Origin: Alishewanella jeotgali KCTC 22429
GTDB lineage: Bacteria; Pseudomonadota; Gammaproteobacteria; Enterobacterales; Alteromonadaceae
Assembly (NCBI RefSeq): GCF_000245735.1
Contig: NZ_AHTH01000005.1
Coordinates: forward strand, 434,001-498,000
Direction of reading: 5' to 3'
DNA: 64,000 nucleotides
The notes under the pieces were generated by a model. That model made no database searches and was not told the origin of the DNA. It worked only from the letters and a program-made list of their open reading frames with translations. Shown here in pieces: positions 28,053-35,629 of the stretch; the stretch's first letter is position 1; each line of letters opens with the position of its first letter. A program made the translations under genes and the position numbers.

Positions 28053-28886
28053 CTAGGTTTTCTTGCGGTAGATAATGCCGGGATTACAGCGCTGCATCTC
28101 AAAGTCTTCATTCAGACTAGACAGTGACTCGGAAGCGCCCAGAATTAAATAGCCCCGGCTGTTTAAAGCCTGCGCAAACTGGCGGATGATCTTGGTTTTT
28201 ACTTCGGGAGAGAAGTAAATCAACACGTTACGACAAAAGATAATATCGAACTTACCTAACAAGGTATAAGAGTCGAGTAGGTTTAGGTGGCGAAAACTGA
28301 CGTTTTTACGAACCTGCTCTTTTACCCGCATCATCCCCTTGCCACTGTCTTCAAAAAAGCGGCTACGCCGCTCTGGCGACAAGCCCCGGGCTAAGGCTAA
28401 ACCGTCATACTCAGCACGCTGGCAATGCTCAAGCATGGTATTAGAGATGTCGGTTCCCAGGATATTAACTCCTCCAGGGAAGGCTCCTGGCCGGCTTTGT
28501 TGGTATTCCAGTACGGTCATCGAGATCGAATAAGGCTCCTGGCCGGAAGAACTGGCTGCTGACCAAATTTTGACACTGCGGCAAGTTTTTTCCAGATCCG
28601 GAAAAATTTGACTCTTTAATAGCTCATAAGGATAGGTGTCACGAAACCATAAAGTTTCGTTAGTTGTCATTGCATCTATTACGGCAGAGCGTAACTGTCG
28701 CTCAAAAGGGTTCATCGTTTTAGTCAGCAGTTCGGAAAGCGTAGCTATACTAAAACGTTGCATCAGGGGGGCCAGCCGGCTTTTTACCAGATATTGCTTA
28801 TTGTCACCCAGAACGATGCCACATTGCTGCTCCAGAAAATCCCGGAACTGCCGGTACTCAGCGTCTTGTAATTGCTTATCTGTCAC
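28053..28886 (-). CDS. cheR: Chemotaxis receptor methyltransferase CheR
   Basis: CheR methylates glutamates on chemoreceptors using SAM. The 277-residue protein has the CheR N-terminal helical domain and a SAM-binding core (VKIWSAASSSGQEPYSISMTVLEY), then FDIIFCRNVLIYFSPEVKTKIIRQFAQAL and the conserved LILGASESLSSL. The start is a GTG preceded by GAGGG. It lies 16 bases after cheV, the usual order beside flgB in polarly flagellated gammaproteobacteria. Confidence 0.96.
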   Translation of the reverse strand: MTDKQLQDAEYRQFRDFLEQQCGIVLGDNKQYLVKSRLAPLMQRFSIATLSELLTKTMNPFERQLRSAVIDAMTTNETLWFRDTYPYELLKSQIFPDLEKTCRSVKIWSAASSSGQEPYSISMTVLEYQQSRPGAFPGGVNILGTDISNTMLEHCQRAEYDGLALARGLSPERRSRFFEDSGKGMMRVKEQVRKNVSFRHLNLLDSYTLLGKFDIIFCRNVLIYFSPEVKTKIIRQFAQALNSRGYLILGASESLSSLNEDFEMQRCNPGIIYRKKT

Positions 28887-28902
28887 GCAAAGCCCTCAGC
28901 CA

Positions 28903-29832
28903 TTAATCGGTATGTAACCACTTTTGTACGGATTGTGCGAGCTCGTCCGGATTAAACTTAGCGATAAAGTCTTCAGCACCGACCTTTTGCACCATTTGCT
29001 GATTAAAAACGCCGCTTAATGAAGTATGCAAAATAACATGCAGCCGGCGAAGCTTTGGATCGGCTTTTACTTCGGCAGTCAGGGTGTAGCCATCCATTTC
29101 CGGCATTTCTATGTCAGAGATCAGCAAGCCAACCTTTTCTGTAATTGACTCCTGACACTCCTTTGCCTGCTGCTGTAAATAAGTCAAAGCTTCACGACCG
29201 TTATTCACCAGGTGCATTCTGACGCCAAGGGGTTCTAGTGAACGTTTTACCTGATTACGGGCGACCGCCGAATCATCGGCAATTAAAATAATCCTGCCGC
29301 CAAGATCAGTGGTAATACTCTGAGTGACACTCTCGTCGCGGATCATGGTTGGCGACGGCGAGATCTCTTCAAGGATTTTTTCAACGTCCAGGATCTCAAC
29401 TAATTCTTTATCTATTTCAGTAACTGCCGTCAGATAGCTTTGCTTACCGCTGGTCCCTTTGGGTGGCGGCATAATCGATTCCCAATTCGTATTAACAATA
29501 CGTTCGACGCCACTAACCAGAAAGCCCTGCACAGAACGGTTATACTCGGAGATGATTATAAAGGCAGTAGACAAGTCCGGGATCGCTTTGCCACCTGTTG
29601 CCAGACTTAAATCAATCACTGAAATTGTTTGCCCGCGGATGTGCGCAATACCGCGCACGTAGGGGTTGCGCTTCGGCATTGCCGTCAACCTAGGGCACTG
29701 TAACACTTCACGAACTTTAAACACATTAATGCCGTACCGCTGACGGCCATTGAGCTTAAAAAGTAAGAGCTCCAGGCGGTTCTGCCCAACCAGCTGCGTA
29801 CGTTGGTTAACGGAATCGAGAATACTGGACAT
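28903..29832 (-). CDS. cheV: Chemotaxis coupling protein CheV (CheW-REC)
   Basis: CheV couples receptors to CheA and can itself be phosphorylated. Residues about 15-160 are a CheW-like domain (LLLFKLNGRQRYGINVFKVREVLQCP). Residues about 175-305 are a response-regulator receiver (IILIADDSAVARNQVKRSLEPLG, phospho-acceptor in LLISDIEMPEMDGYTL, conserved LHTSLSG and K in FIAKFNP). I chose the ATG at 29832 with GAGGA 8 bases upstream. A TTG one codon earlier is also open. Confidence 0.96.
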   Translation of the reverse strand: MSSILDSVNQRTQLVGQNRLELLLFKLNGRQRYGINVFKVREVLQCPRLTAMPKRNPYVRGIAHIRGQTISVIDLSLATGGKAIPDLSTAFIIISEYNRSVQGFLVSGVERIVNTNWESIMPPPKGTSGKQSYLTAVTEIDKELVEILDVEKILEEISPSPTMIRDESVTQSITTDLGGRIILIADDSAVARNQVKRSLEPLGVRMHLVNNGREALTYLQQQAKECQESITEKVGLLISDIEMPEMDGYTLTAEVKADPKLRRLHVILHTSLSGVFNQQMVQKVGAEDFIAKFNPDELAQSVQKWLHTD

Positions 29833-29855
29833 CAATTGTTCCTCACTCAGCTAAT

Positions 29856-29871
29856 GGGCGTGGTACTTGCA
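29856..29871 (+). promoter_or_regulatory. Possible sigma-54 promoter of flgA
   Basis: GGGCGTGGTACTTGCA has GG and GC 10 bases apart and a good TTGCA -12 element, but the -24 box departs from TGGCAC. It lies about 96 bases before flgA in the cheV-flgA divergent gap. Confidence 0.4.
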
Positions 29872-29967
29872 TAACTCGCCTAACAGCTGGTCAATGTCAG
29901 AAATCTGACCATGATTGGCGTTGACAGCATGTTATAACCCTTTACCAGTAAAGCATAGCCAAACCAT

Positions 29968-30678
29968 ATGAAAAAGTACGAAAATTTTATCCGGTGCCTT
30001 GTGTTGAGTTGTGGTATTAGCTTAGCTCTTGCCACGCCTGCACTTTCCGAATCCACTGCGCAATATACACCAGAACAGCTGACTGATCTGGCGGCAGCCT
30101 GGCTAGAGCAGACCTTAGATGTGCAAGCTACCGATCTCGAAATACAACTCAGTGCCCTAGATTCTCGCATTGGCAGTAAAGACTGTGCACATCAGCCCAC
30201 TTTTAACTTACCTAACAACTATAATCCAAGACAAACGACAGTGCAGATCAGCTGCTCAGCACCTCTTAGCTGGCAACTTTTTATTCCCGTACGCTTGACT
30301 GAGTGGTTAGAGGTGGTCGTCAGCAGACAAAATATTACTCCAGGAACCATGCTTACTGCCGATATGCTAGAATTACAACGCCGGGAGAGACGGCTGGTAC
30401 GCGGGCTAATCGTACAGGATCCAACACAGATTATTGGCAGCAAAAATAAACGTAGTTTGAGTGTGGGCCAAGTGATAAGCTTACAAGAACTTTGTCTTGT
30501 CTGCCGTGGTGATGTTGTTACAATACAAATTAATCAGCAAGGGTTGGCTGTAAGTACTACCGGCATAGCCCAACACGACGGAAGTTTGGGTGACACAGTT
30601 CAGGTAAGAAATCAGCAATCAGGGCGTTCGATTAGCACTGAGGTGGTTGGCGTTAATCAGGTGCGGGTAAAATTTTAA
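29968..30678 (+). CDS. flgA: P-ring assembly chaperone FlgA
   Basis: FlgA is a periplasmic chaperone for P-ring assembly. The 236-residue protein has a signal peptide (LVLSCGISLALATPALS), a middle region with QISCSAPLSWQLFIPVRLTEWLEVVVSRQNITPGTMLTADMLELQ, and a C-terminal SAF-type domain ending VQVRNQQSGRSISTEVVGVNQVRVKF, as in the family. It is divergent from cheV and leads toward flgMN. Confidence 0.95.
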   Translation: MKKYENFIRCLVLSCGISLALATPALSESTAQYTPEQLTDLAAAWLEQTLDVQATDLEIQLSALDSRIGSKDCAHQPTFNLPNNYNPRQTTVQISCSAPLSWQLFIPVRLTEWLEVVVSRQNITPGTMLTADMLELQRRERRLVRGLIVQDPTQIIGSKNKRSLSVGQVISLQELCLVCRGDVVTIQINQQGLAVSTTGIAQHDGSLGDTVQVRNQQSGRSISTEVVGVNQVRVKF

Positions 30679-30686
30679 AAAAATAG

Positions 30687-30714
30687 CTAAAGTTTTATCC
30701 GCGACGGCCGTTAA
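30687..30714 (+). promoter_or_regulatory. Sigma-28 (FliA) promoter of flgMN
   Basis: CTAAAG is followed by 15 bases between TAAA and GCCGTTAA, one base off the consensus -10. It lies about 40 bases before flgM. A FliA-driven flgM is the expected autoregulatory arrangement. Confidence 0.88.
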
Positions 30715-30755
30715 CCTAAACATAAGGACTGTGTTTAAGGTGATGAGGTTCTATT

Positions 30756-31076
30756 ATGGCAATTAATATCAATAACTTGCAGAATTCTCCGCAAGTAAAA
30801 GCAGACAAGGCTGATCAGTTGGTACAGCGGCAACAAACTGCTGTGCAACAGAATGCCGCGGGTCAGGCTGCCCAGAAACAAGACTCTGTATCTATTACAC
30901 CCCAGGCGCAGCAGTTTAGCAAGCTACAGGAAAAAGCCGCTAACAGTAGCGGTATTGATCAGGAGCGGGTAGATAAGATCAAGCAAGCGATTGCGGAAGG
31001 CAAATACAAAATCAATGTTGAGATGTTAGCTAAACGCATTATGCAATTTGAAGGTGATTTATTTAACCGGAAATGA
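30756..31076 (+). CDS. flgM: Anti-sigma-28 factor FlgM
   Basis: FlgM binds FliA until it is secreted through the finished hook. The 106-residue protein has a low-complexity Gln/Ala N-terminus (INNLQNSPQVKADKADQL) and the conserved C-terminal helices with DQERVDKIKQAIAEGKYKINVEMLAKRIMQFE, the sigma-binding part. A sigma-28 promoter stands upstream, and flgN overlaps its stop as ATGA. Confidence 0.95.
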   Translation: MAININNLQNSPQVKADKADQLVQRQQTAVQQNAAGQAAQKQDSVSITPQAQQFSKLQEKAANSSGIDQERVDKIKQAIAEGKYKINVEMLAKRIMQFEGDLFNRK

Positions 31077-31507
31077 AAACTCAGCAGCCAGAACTCATCA
31101 CACTTTTGAAGCAACAACAAGCGCAGCTGGATGCGCTTTTGTTGTTACTCGAAGCCGAGCTGGATGCTCTGGTTGGCCGCGATACTGTTCGGCTAGACCA
31201 ACTCGTTACCGAAAAATCGGTGTTATTGGCAAATATCTCTCATCTTGATCAACAACTCGCTCAAGCTCCTGAGTTACCTCAGGCGACCCAAGCAACCTGG
31301 TTTCGAACCTGCGTCTCGGAAATTGAACAAAAGCTAGCCGCCTGCAAAACACAAACGGCTGTAAACCAAAAAGTACTTGAACAAAGTCAACTCACCCTTC
31401 AGCGGTTCAAAAACGAAATTCTGGGAGCCCAAGGTAAGTCAGGTTTAACCTATACCAGCAAAGGTCAACCGGCTGTCGAAAATAAAGGCCTTGGTATAAA
31501 AGCATAA
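31073..31507 (+). CDS. flgN: Export chaperone FlgN
   Basis: FlgN chaperones FlgK and FlgL. This 144-residue, fully helical protein (LITLLKQQQAQLDALLLLLEAELDALVGRDTVRLDQLVTEKSVLLANISHLDQQL) fits the family's coiled-coil pattern and overlaps the flgM stop by four bases. Sequence conservation in FlgN is low, but size and position are diagnostic. No clear terminator follows. Confidence 0.92.
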   Translation: MKTQQPELITLLKQQQAQLDALLLLLEAELDALVGRDTVRLDQLVTEKSVLLANISHLDQQLAQAPELPQATQATWFRTCVSEIEQKLAACKTQTAVNQKVLEQSQLTLQRFKNEILGAQGKSGLTYTSKGQPAVENKGLGIKA

Positions 31508-31546
31508 TCGCGGTCAACTCGTGGTCTGAATCATTCAGCAAACATA

Positions 31547-32011
31547 TCACCACAGATAACGCACACTACGGATATTTTGTCTTGGTTGCGTATGTTGAAG
31601 TGTCGCAAAAACTTCAGCGAAATTCAGCTCAAGTTCTGTTACGTAAGTGTCGTCTACCGCGTAACTTTTAACGACTCTGGCACCACGGATTACGCCCTGA
31701 ACCGACGCCTCCAAAACATCATTTTGCGCAATCATCGCACTGACTGTATTTTTGCTGTCAATTCTTTGACCATACACACGCTCAGCCAACTCACGATAGG
31801 CCTCTAGCTTTGAAGCCCGCATCGCCAACAACATGCGTTGGGTTGGATCCGTAGCTTGTTGCGCGGAAATGGGCGCGGCCCCCAGGGCTGTCAGCACTGG
31901 AAAACTTACTGGTGTTTCCTGTTGATATTCAATATGCCGGTCCGCAAACTGACTACAGCCAGTCAGTACGCCACACAGTGTTACTACCAAGCTTATGTTT
32001 CTCATCATCAT
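31547..32011 (-). CDS. flgP: FlgP-like outer-membrane lipoprotein
   Basis: This 154-residue lipoprotein has the lipobox L-T-G-C in NISLVVTLCGVLTGCSQ and an LPP20/FlgP-type body: MRASKLEAYRELAERVYGQRIDSKNTVSAMIAQNDVLEASVQGVIRGARVV. In Vibrio, FlgP is needed for polar-flagellum motility and outer-membrane integrity at the basal body. The start could be any of three consecutive ATGs, with CAGGG upstream favouring the later ones. It is divergent from flgT and has a perfect sigma-54 promoter, which supports a flagellar role. Confidence 0.88.
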   Translation of the reverse strand: MMMRNISLVVTLCGVLTGCSQFADRHIEYQQETPVSFPVLTALGAAPISAQQATDPTQRMLLAMRASKLEAYRELAERVYGQRIDSKNTVSAMIAQNDVLEASVQGVIRGARVVKSYAVDDTYVTELELNFAEVFATLQHTQPRQNIRSVRYLW

Positions 32012-32081
32012 ACCCTGTTTACCTAGCTGAATGCGTTATACAACGGCAACCACTGTCGTTCGCCTTGAGTCACAGTACGCA

Positions 32082-32097
32082 AGCAAAATAAGTGCCA
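32082..32097 (-). promoter_or_regulatory. Sigma-54 promoter of flgP-like gene
   Basis: The minus strand reads TGGCACTTATTTTGCT, a near-perfect -24/-12 element, about 70 bases before the start. Confidence 0.92.
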
Positions 32098-32126
32098 TAA
32101 AACCTATATTATGAACAGTCCAATGA

Positions 32127-32142
32127 CGGCATAGTCTTTGCT
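32127..32142 (+). promoter_or_regulatory. Sigma-54 promoter of flgT
   Basis: CGGCATAGTCTTTGCT has GG and GC 10 bases apart and TTGCT at -12, about 40 bases before the flgT start. It faces the flgP promoter in the same 171-base gap. Confidence 0.82.
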
Positions 32143-32182
32143 TGGTTTATCAAAGTAGATCTTGAGTTTTGGGGTGCTGTGA

Positions 32183-33313
32183 ATGATAAAGAGCTTAGCG
32201 ACAGTGTTGCTTTCTAGTCTAATGCTGTGTTGGACTCAGCAGGTTAATGCCGGATGGTACGAGGCGACAGGTCAGGCACCTATTGAAAAGGGTAACCTGA
32301 ATGCTGCTCGTCACGCAGCAATTGAAGATGCCCTACAAAGAGCCAGTTTATTTGCCGGTGCCAGACTGCAAAGTGAACAACAGGTTATTCAGGGAATTTT
32401 ACAGCATAGCCAAATTACCCTAAGTAGTGCGGCAGAGTTAAAACAAGTTCAACTGCTGTCGGAGAGTCATAGTCAACATCAAGTAACGGTTACACTGCGT
32501 GCTCATATCATTGCAGAGGCCTCTAATTGCCGCAACGACTTACGTAATCCGCTGCACCTAAGCACTATCCATCTTGAAGCCCGACGTGATGCAATCTATG
32601 GCCAGCTATTTCAATTGGGTGAACACAGTACCCGCCAGCTTAACCGTCACTTGCGTGATTTCGCACCCGGGTTGTTGCTTAGTCCTGAGGTACAACAATT
32701 GCAGCCACAGCAGCTTACCATCGAAGTGGCAGATGCACTTTTCGGCCAAGGACAACAGTTTATCGTTCTGGCCAGTATTACTGACTTATCCTTGGGCCAG
32801 AAACTTAGTAAATTCTGGCAGAGCGAGGCATTTGAGCGCTTCTTTGCACTCGAACTCTGGCTATATGATACCTTTGAGCGAAGATTCCGCTTTCAGCAGG
32901 AGTATCGAACAGCCAGTCACTGGACAGAATCCCGCCCCTCACCGGCTAGTCATAGTATGGCTTTCTGGCAATTGCCATATGGTCAGAAAATCGATCAGGT
33001 TTTAAAAGCAGCTGCACTGGACATTCAACAACAACTACAATGCCAACCCTTACTTACACAAATAAGGCAAGTACGACAACAACAAATACAGCTCGGCTTA
33101 GGTGCGGTACATGGCTTAAAAGTAGGTGACAAGGTAAAATTGATACAAGTCCAGCGCGACCAGCATGACAGCCGGATCCGCCGGCTAGTACACAGCCCAA
33201 TTGAGTTAACTATTACAGAAACAACCGCCGATGGCGCCTGGGCTGCCTCAGCATCCCAACAACTGCTTAATCATATTCAGGTCGGTGATATCGTCAGTCT
33301 AGCAGCAAACTAA
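32183..33313 (+). CDS. flgT: Flagellar H-ring protein FlgT
   Basis: FlgT forms the H ring around the LP ring in Vibrio and stabilises the stator. The 376-residue protein has a signal peptide (TVLLSSLMLCWTQQVNA), then GWYEATGQAPIEKGNLNAARHAAIEDALQRASLFAGARL, the FlgT N-terminal pattern, and a C-terminal beta-rich domain (LGLGAVHGLKVGDKVKLIQ). Position between flgP-type and flgO-type genes supports the call. Confidence 0.92.
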   Translation: MIKSLATVLLSSLMLCWTQQVNAGWYEATGQAPIEKGNLNAARHAAIEDALQRASLFAGARLQSEQQVIQGILQHSQITLSSAAELKQVQLLSESHSQHQVTVTLRAHIIAEASNCRNDLRNPLHLSTIHLEARRDAIYGQLFQLGEHSTRQLNRHLRDFAPGLLLSPEVQQLQPQQLTIEVADALFGQGQQFIVLASITDLSLGQKLSKFWQSEAFERFFALELWLYDTFERRFRFQQEYRTASHWTESRPSPASHSMAFWQLPYGQKIDQVLKAAALDIQQQLQCQPLLTQIRQVRQQQIQLGLGAVHGLKVGDKVKLIQVQRDQHDSRIRRLVHSPIELTITETTADGAWAASASQQLLNHIQVGDIVSLAAN

Positions 33314-33317
33314 CCAC

Positions 33318-33350
33318 AGACTGAAAAGATTCACATAATCTTTTCAGTCT
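33318..33350 (+). terminator. Hairpin after flgT
   Basis: A perfect 14-base-pair stem with a 5-base loop (CACAT) starts 4 bases after the flgT stop. It lacks a T-run (next bases GTTAGACTCT), so it may be an intrinsic terminator of weak type or a processing and stability hairpin before the tRNA. Confidence 0.6.
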
Positions 33351-33368
33351 GTTAGACTCTGTGCCGCC

Positions 33369-33443
33369 CGCCCCATAGTTAAATGGATATAACGGCCCCC
33401 TCCTAAGGGGCAGTTACAGGTTCGATTCCTGTTGGGGCGGCCA
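33369..33443 (+). tRNA. tRNA-Arg (anticodon CCT)
   Basis: The 75-base sequence folds as a cloverleaf: acceptor CGCCCCA/TGGGGCG, discriminator G and encoded CCA; D-arm GTTAAATGGATATAAC; anticodon stem GCCCC/GGGGC with loop CTCCTAA, so the anticodon is CCT; T-arm ACAGG-TTCGATT-CCTGT. It reads the rare AGG codon. It is a single tRNA between flagellar genes, with no integrase or repeat at its 3' end in the window. Confidence 0.97.
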
Positions 33444-33447
33444 TGTC

Positions 33448-34131
33448 CTAGCGCAGTATTTGCGGATACAGCGAGCTAACCACAAAATGTGGGATCAACT
33501 GCTGTGAACTGGCGGCAACCACCTTGGTGCGAAAGTTAATCACTCTGGCATTCACCATAATACCTCTTGGGGTAAATACCATAGTTCCTGATAACACATA
33601 ATCAATTTGCTGCATCATATCGAGCTGGTTGTGCTGCCGGCTAAAGACAAAATCACCGCTCGGTGTCACCTGAATATCGCGGGTGGTTTTAAAATCGACA
33701 ACCTGGATACCGAACTGCTGGAACTGATGAATAAAGGCTTCTGCCAGCTGGTTACCAATAATATTGGTGCGGTTTAACTCACTGTCTAAATCAACAAAGG
33801 ATGCCACGGCCACGCGGGATTCGACCGGGAAATAATGAAAGGTTTCAACCAGCTGCATCGCCATCTGCGCCACATAGTCATTAAGCTGCTTATTAGCATT
33901 TAAACTGGTGACATACTGGTGTGGCACCATCCAGCCATTCTGCCGCAGCGGGCTGGCGGCCTGACCAGAAGATACCGGCATAACCCGGTCGGCAGGCGCC
34001 TGGTCCTGTACCTGGCGGCGGACCTCAGTCCGGCAATTGCCTTTGCTATCACACTCCGTTCTTTGGTAACTGTAACAGCCGCTTAGCAAGACGGCACCGG
34101 CAAGCAATGCCAGATAGTTGCTTTTCATCAT
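33448..34131 (-). CDS. FlgO-family outer-membrane lipoprotein (third copy)
   Basis: This 227-residue lipoprotein has lipobox L-S-G-C in LLAGAVLLSGCYSY and a FlgO-type domain with RVAVASFVDLDSELNRTNIIGNQLAEAFIHQFQQFGIQVVDFKTTRDIQVTPSGDFVFSR and YVLSGTMVFTPRGIMVNARVINF. FlgO in Vibrio is an outer-membrane protein needed for normal motility. It has its own sigma-28 promoter, unlike the two copies upstream. It ends 5 bases from the tRNA on the opposite strand. Confidence 0.88.
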   Translation of the reverse strand: MMKSNYLALLAGAVLLSGCYSYQRTECDSKGNCRTEVRRQVQDQAPADRVMPVSSGQAASPLRQNGWMVPHQYVTSLNANKQLNDYVAQMAMQLVETFHYFPVESRVAVASFVDLDSELNRTNIIGNQLAEAFIHQFQQFGIQVVDFKTTRDIQVTPSGDFVFSRQHNQLDMMQQIDYVLSGTMVFTPRGIMVNARVINFRTKVVAASSQQLIPHFVVSSLYPQILR

Positions 34132-34165
34132 ACGCTCCTGACCCCAGATTTAGGCTAACCTCTAC

Positions 34166-34193
34166 TTGTCGGCGGCCTTGGCTTAAACTTTAG
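34166..34193 (-). promoter_or_regulatory. Sigma-28 promoter of third FlgO-like gene
   Basis: The minus strand reads CTAAAG, 15 bases, then GCCGACAA, one base off the FliA -10 consensus, about 35 bases before the gene. Confidence 0.87.
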
Positions 34194-34257
34194 CAAAGCC
34201 TCAGAAAAATAACGAGGTTTGTACGGAGCATATTGATGTTAACCGCTAAGATTGTGT

Positions 34258-34281
34258 ATTGCCGGGTACAACACCGGCAAT
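34258..34281 (-). terminator. Hairpin after second FlgO-like gene
   Basis: An 8-base-pair stem (ATTGCCGG/CCGGCAAT) with an 8-base loop overlaps the last base of the stop codon. The T-run is weak, so read-through toward the third copy is possible. Confidence 0.5.
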
Positions 34282-34940
34282 CAACCCTGTTTCAGTTTTA
34301 GACTGTTGTCCTGGCGTTGTTGCAGAATAGCGTTATAAACCGCCGCCGGCACAAAGGTACGAGCCGCCGATACCACCCTTTTATTGTCGATCTGGATTAA
34401 TCTGGCGTTTAACATCACTCCAGCCTGATGCCGCGTTACAGTACCGGTAACCACGTATTTGATCGGTAACTCTGCCGATAACTCGCTAAAATCACGACTC
34501 AGTACAAAGTCACCTTGCTCCGTCACCCGGATATAATCGGTGACTTTAAAATCCAGTACCGGCACGCCAAACAGATGCAAGTCATAGATAATGGCTTCGC
34601 TCAGGTGATTGGTAAATACCGAGCCGTGCTGCAGATCTGAGTCCAGAAATGCCAGATCCGTCACCGCAACCATGGCTTGCTCTTCTACCCGGTGATGATT
34701 TGCCATCAAATCATGCACCAGATTACGAGCATAATGGTCCAGCGTGATAACTGGGGTTTGTCGCTGCTGCGTCGGGGCCGACTCAACCGCGAACGCCTGC
34801 TGCTGTAAAATACGCTCTTGCCGTGCCAGGTCGCCGCGCATCGACACCGCGTTTTCTGGCACTACCTTGGGTTGTGCCGCTTGCTGGGCACAGCCGGATA
34901 ACGCCAATAAGATGGCTACACTGACCGCCGATTTATTCAT
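34281..34940 (-). CDS. FlgO-family outer-membrane lipoprotein (second copy)
   Basis: This 219-residue lipoprotein has lipobox L-S-G-C in SVAILLALSGCAQQ, and the same FlgO-type core as its neighbours: LVHDLMANHHRVEEQAMVAVTDLAFLDSDL, then NHLSEAIIYDLHLFGVPVLDFKVTDYIRVTEQGDFVLSRD, and YVVTGTVTRHQAGVMLNARLIQI. It overlaps the first copy by four bases (ATGA), so the two are translated together from the sigma-54 promoter upstream. Confidence 0.88.
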   Translation of the reverse strand: MNKSAVSVAILLALSGCAQQAAQPKVVPENAVSMRGDLARQERILQQQAFAVESAPTQQRQTPVITLDHYARNLVHDLMANHHRVEEQAMVAVTDLAFLDSDLQHGSVFTNHLSEAIIYDLHLFGVPVLDFKVTDYIRVTEQGDFVLSRDFSELSAELPIKYVVTGTVTRHQAGVMLNARLIQIDNKRVVSAARTFVPAAVYNAILQQRQDNSLKLKQG

Positions 34941-35560
34941 GGCCGTTCTCCAATTCGATCACTCCGATATAAAAAATTGCCTCTTTTCAGCATCTTCTCC
35001 GCACTCCACAACACATTATCCGGCACATAGTCGGTGGCCGCAGCCAGCACCTGCTGACTTTGGATATCAATCAGTCTGGCATTGACAATCCAGCCATCCT
35101 CCTGCGGTACAAAGGTACCACTGAGTAATACCCGGGCTTGCTGTTGTTGCTGTAGCTCGTGCAATAAGCGGGAAAAGGCTTGTTCATGATCCTGTTGCAG
35201 TAGTACTGCAGCACGTAACCGGATATCGACGACTTCATAGCCGCGCTGTACCGCTTCGGTGAGTAAGCTTTCCGCCAGCTGATTGGCTAAATCCGTTTGC
35301 TCCGTACCAGCATTGACCAGTGACAATTGCCGCACCGGTACAAAACTACTGATGGCAATTTTATGCCGCAACTGCGGTTGTTGTCCGGCAGGCGTTTGAA
35401 AAAGCTGTTCCGCCAGACGCTGAGTATAAAATCCCAGTGGCTGTGGGCTTAAGCCAACGGCAGAGACCTGACGAACCGGCATCGACACTGTCGGTTCAGG
35501 TTGCTGATGCGCGCAGCTGGCAAGCAATGCCACTAGCGGCAGGCCAAGACACTTGTTCAT
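34937..35560 (-). CDS. FlgO-family outer-membrane lipoprotein (first copy)
   Basis: From the ATG at 35560 this is a 207-residue lipoprotein with lipobox L-A-S-C (CLGLPLVALLASCAHQ). The FlgO-type core is present but most divergent of the three: KIAISSFVPVRQLSLVNAGTEQTDLANQLAESLLTEAVQRGYEVVDIRL and RVLLSGTFVPQEDGWIVNARLIDI. The start has AGAGGTG 5 bases upstream; the frame is open 18 codons further but that part overlaps the sigma-54 promoter. It is the leading gene of a two-gene unit. Confidence 0.87.
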   Translation of the reverse strand: MNKCLGLPLVALLASCAHQQPEPTVSMPVRQVSAVGLSPQPLGFYTQRLAEQLFQTPAGQQPQLRHKIAISSFVPVRQLSLVNAGTEQTDLANQLAESLLTEAVQRGYEVVDIRLRAAVLLQQDHEQAFSRLLHELQQQQQARVLLSGTFVPQEDGWIVNARLIDIQSQQVLAAATDYVPDNVLWSAEKMLKRGNFLYRSDRIGERP

Positions 35561-35592
35561 AATCACCTCTTGCTGGTTATCAACTTGCTTCA

Positions 35593-35608
35593 AGCAAAAA
35601 GCAGGCCA
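35593..35608 (-). promoter_or_regulatory. Sigma-54 promoter of the first two FlgO-like genes
   Basis: The minus strand reads TGGCCTGCTTTTTGCT: GG and GC 10 bases apart, TTGCT at -12. It closely matches the flgB promoter (TGGCCTGCTCTTTGCA). It lies 33 bases before the start, in the gap after thyA. Confidence 0.87.
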
Positions 35609-35629
35609 CAACAAGAGATGATTTTTTGA

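Noticed and set aside
29891-29910. Short inverted repeat GTCAGA/TCTGAC in the cheV-flgA gap
   Set aside because: Six-base arms with no match to a known operator; expected by chance in a gap of this size.
33369-33443. tRNA-Arg as an integration site for a mobile element
   Set aside because: No integrase gene, no repeat of the tRNA 3' end, and conserved flagellar genes lie on both sides.
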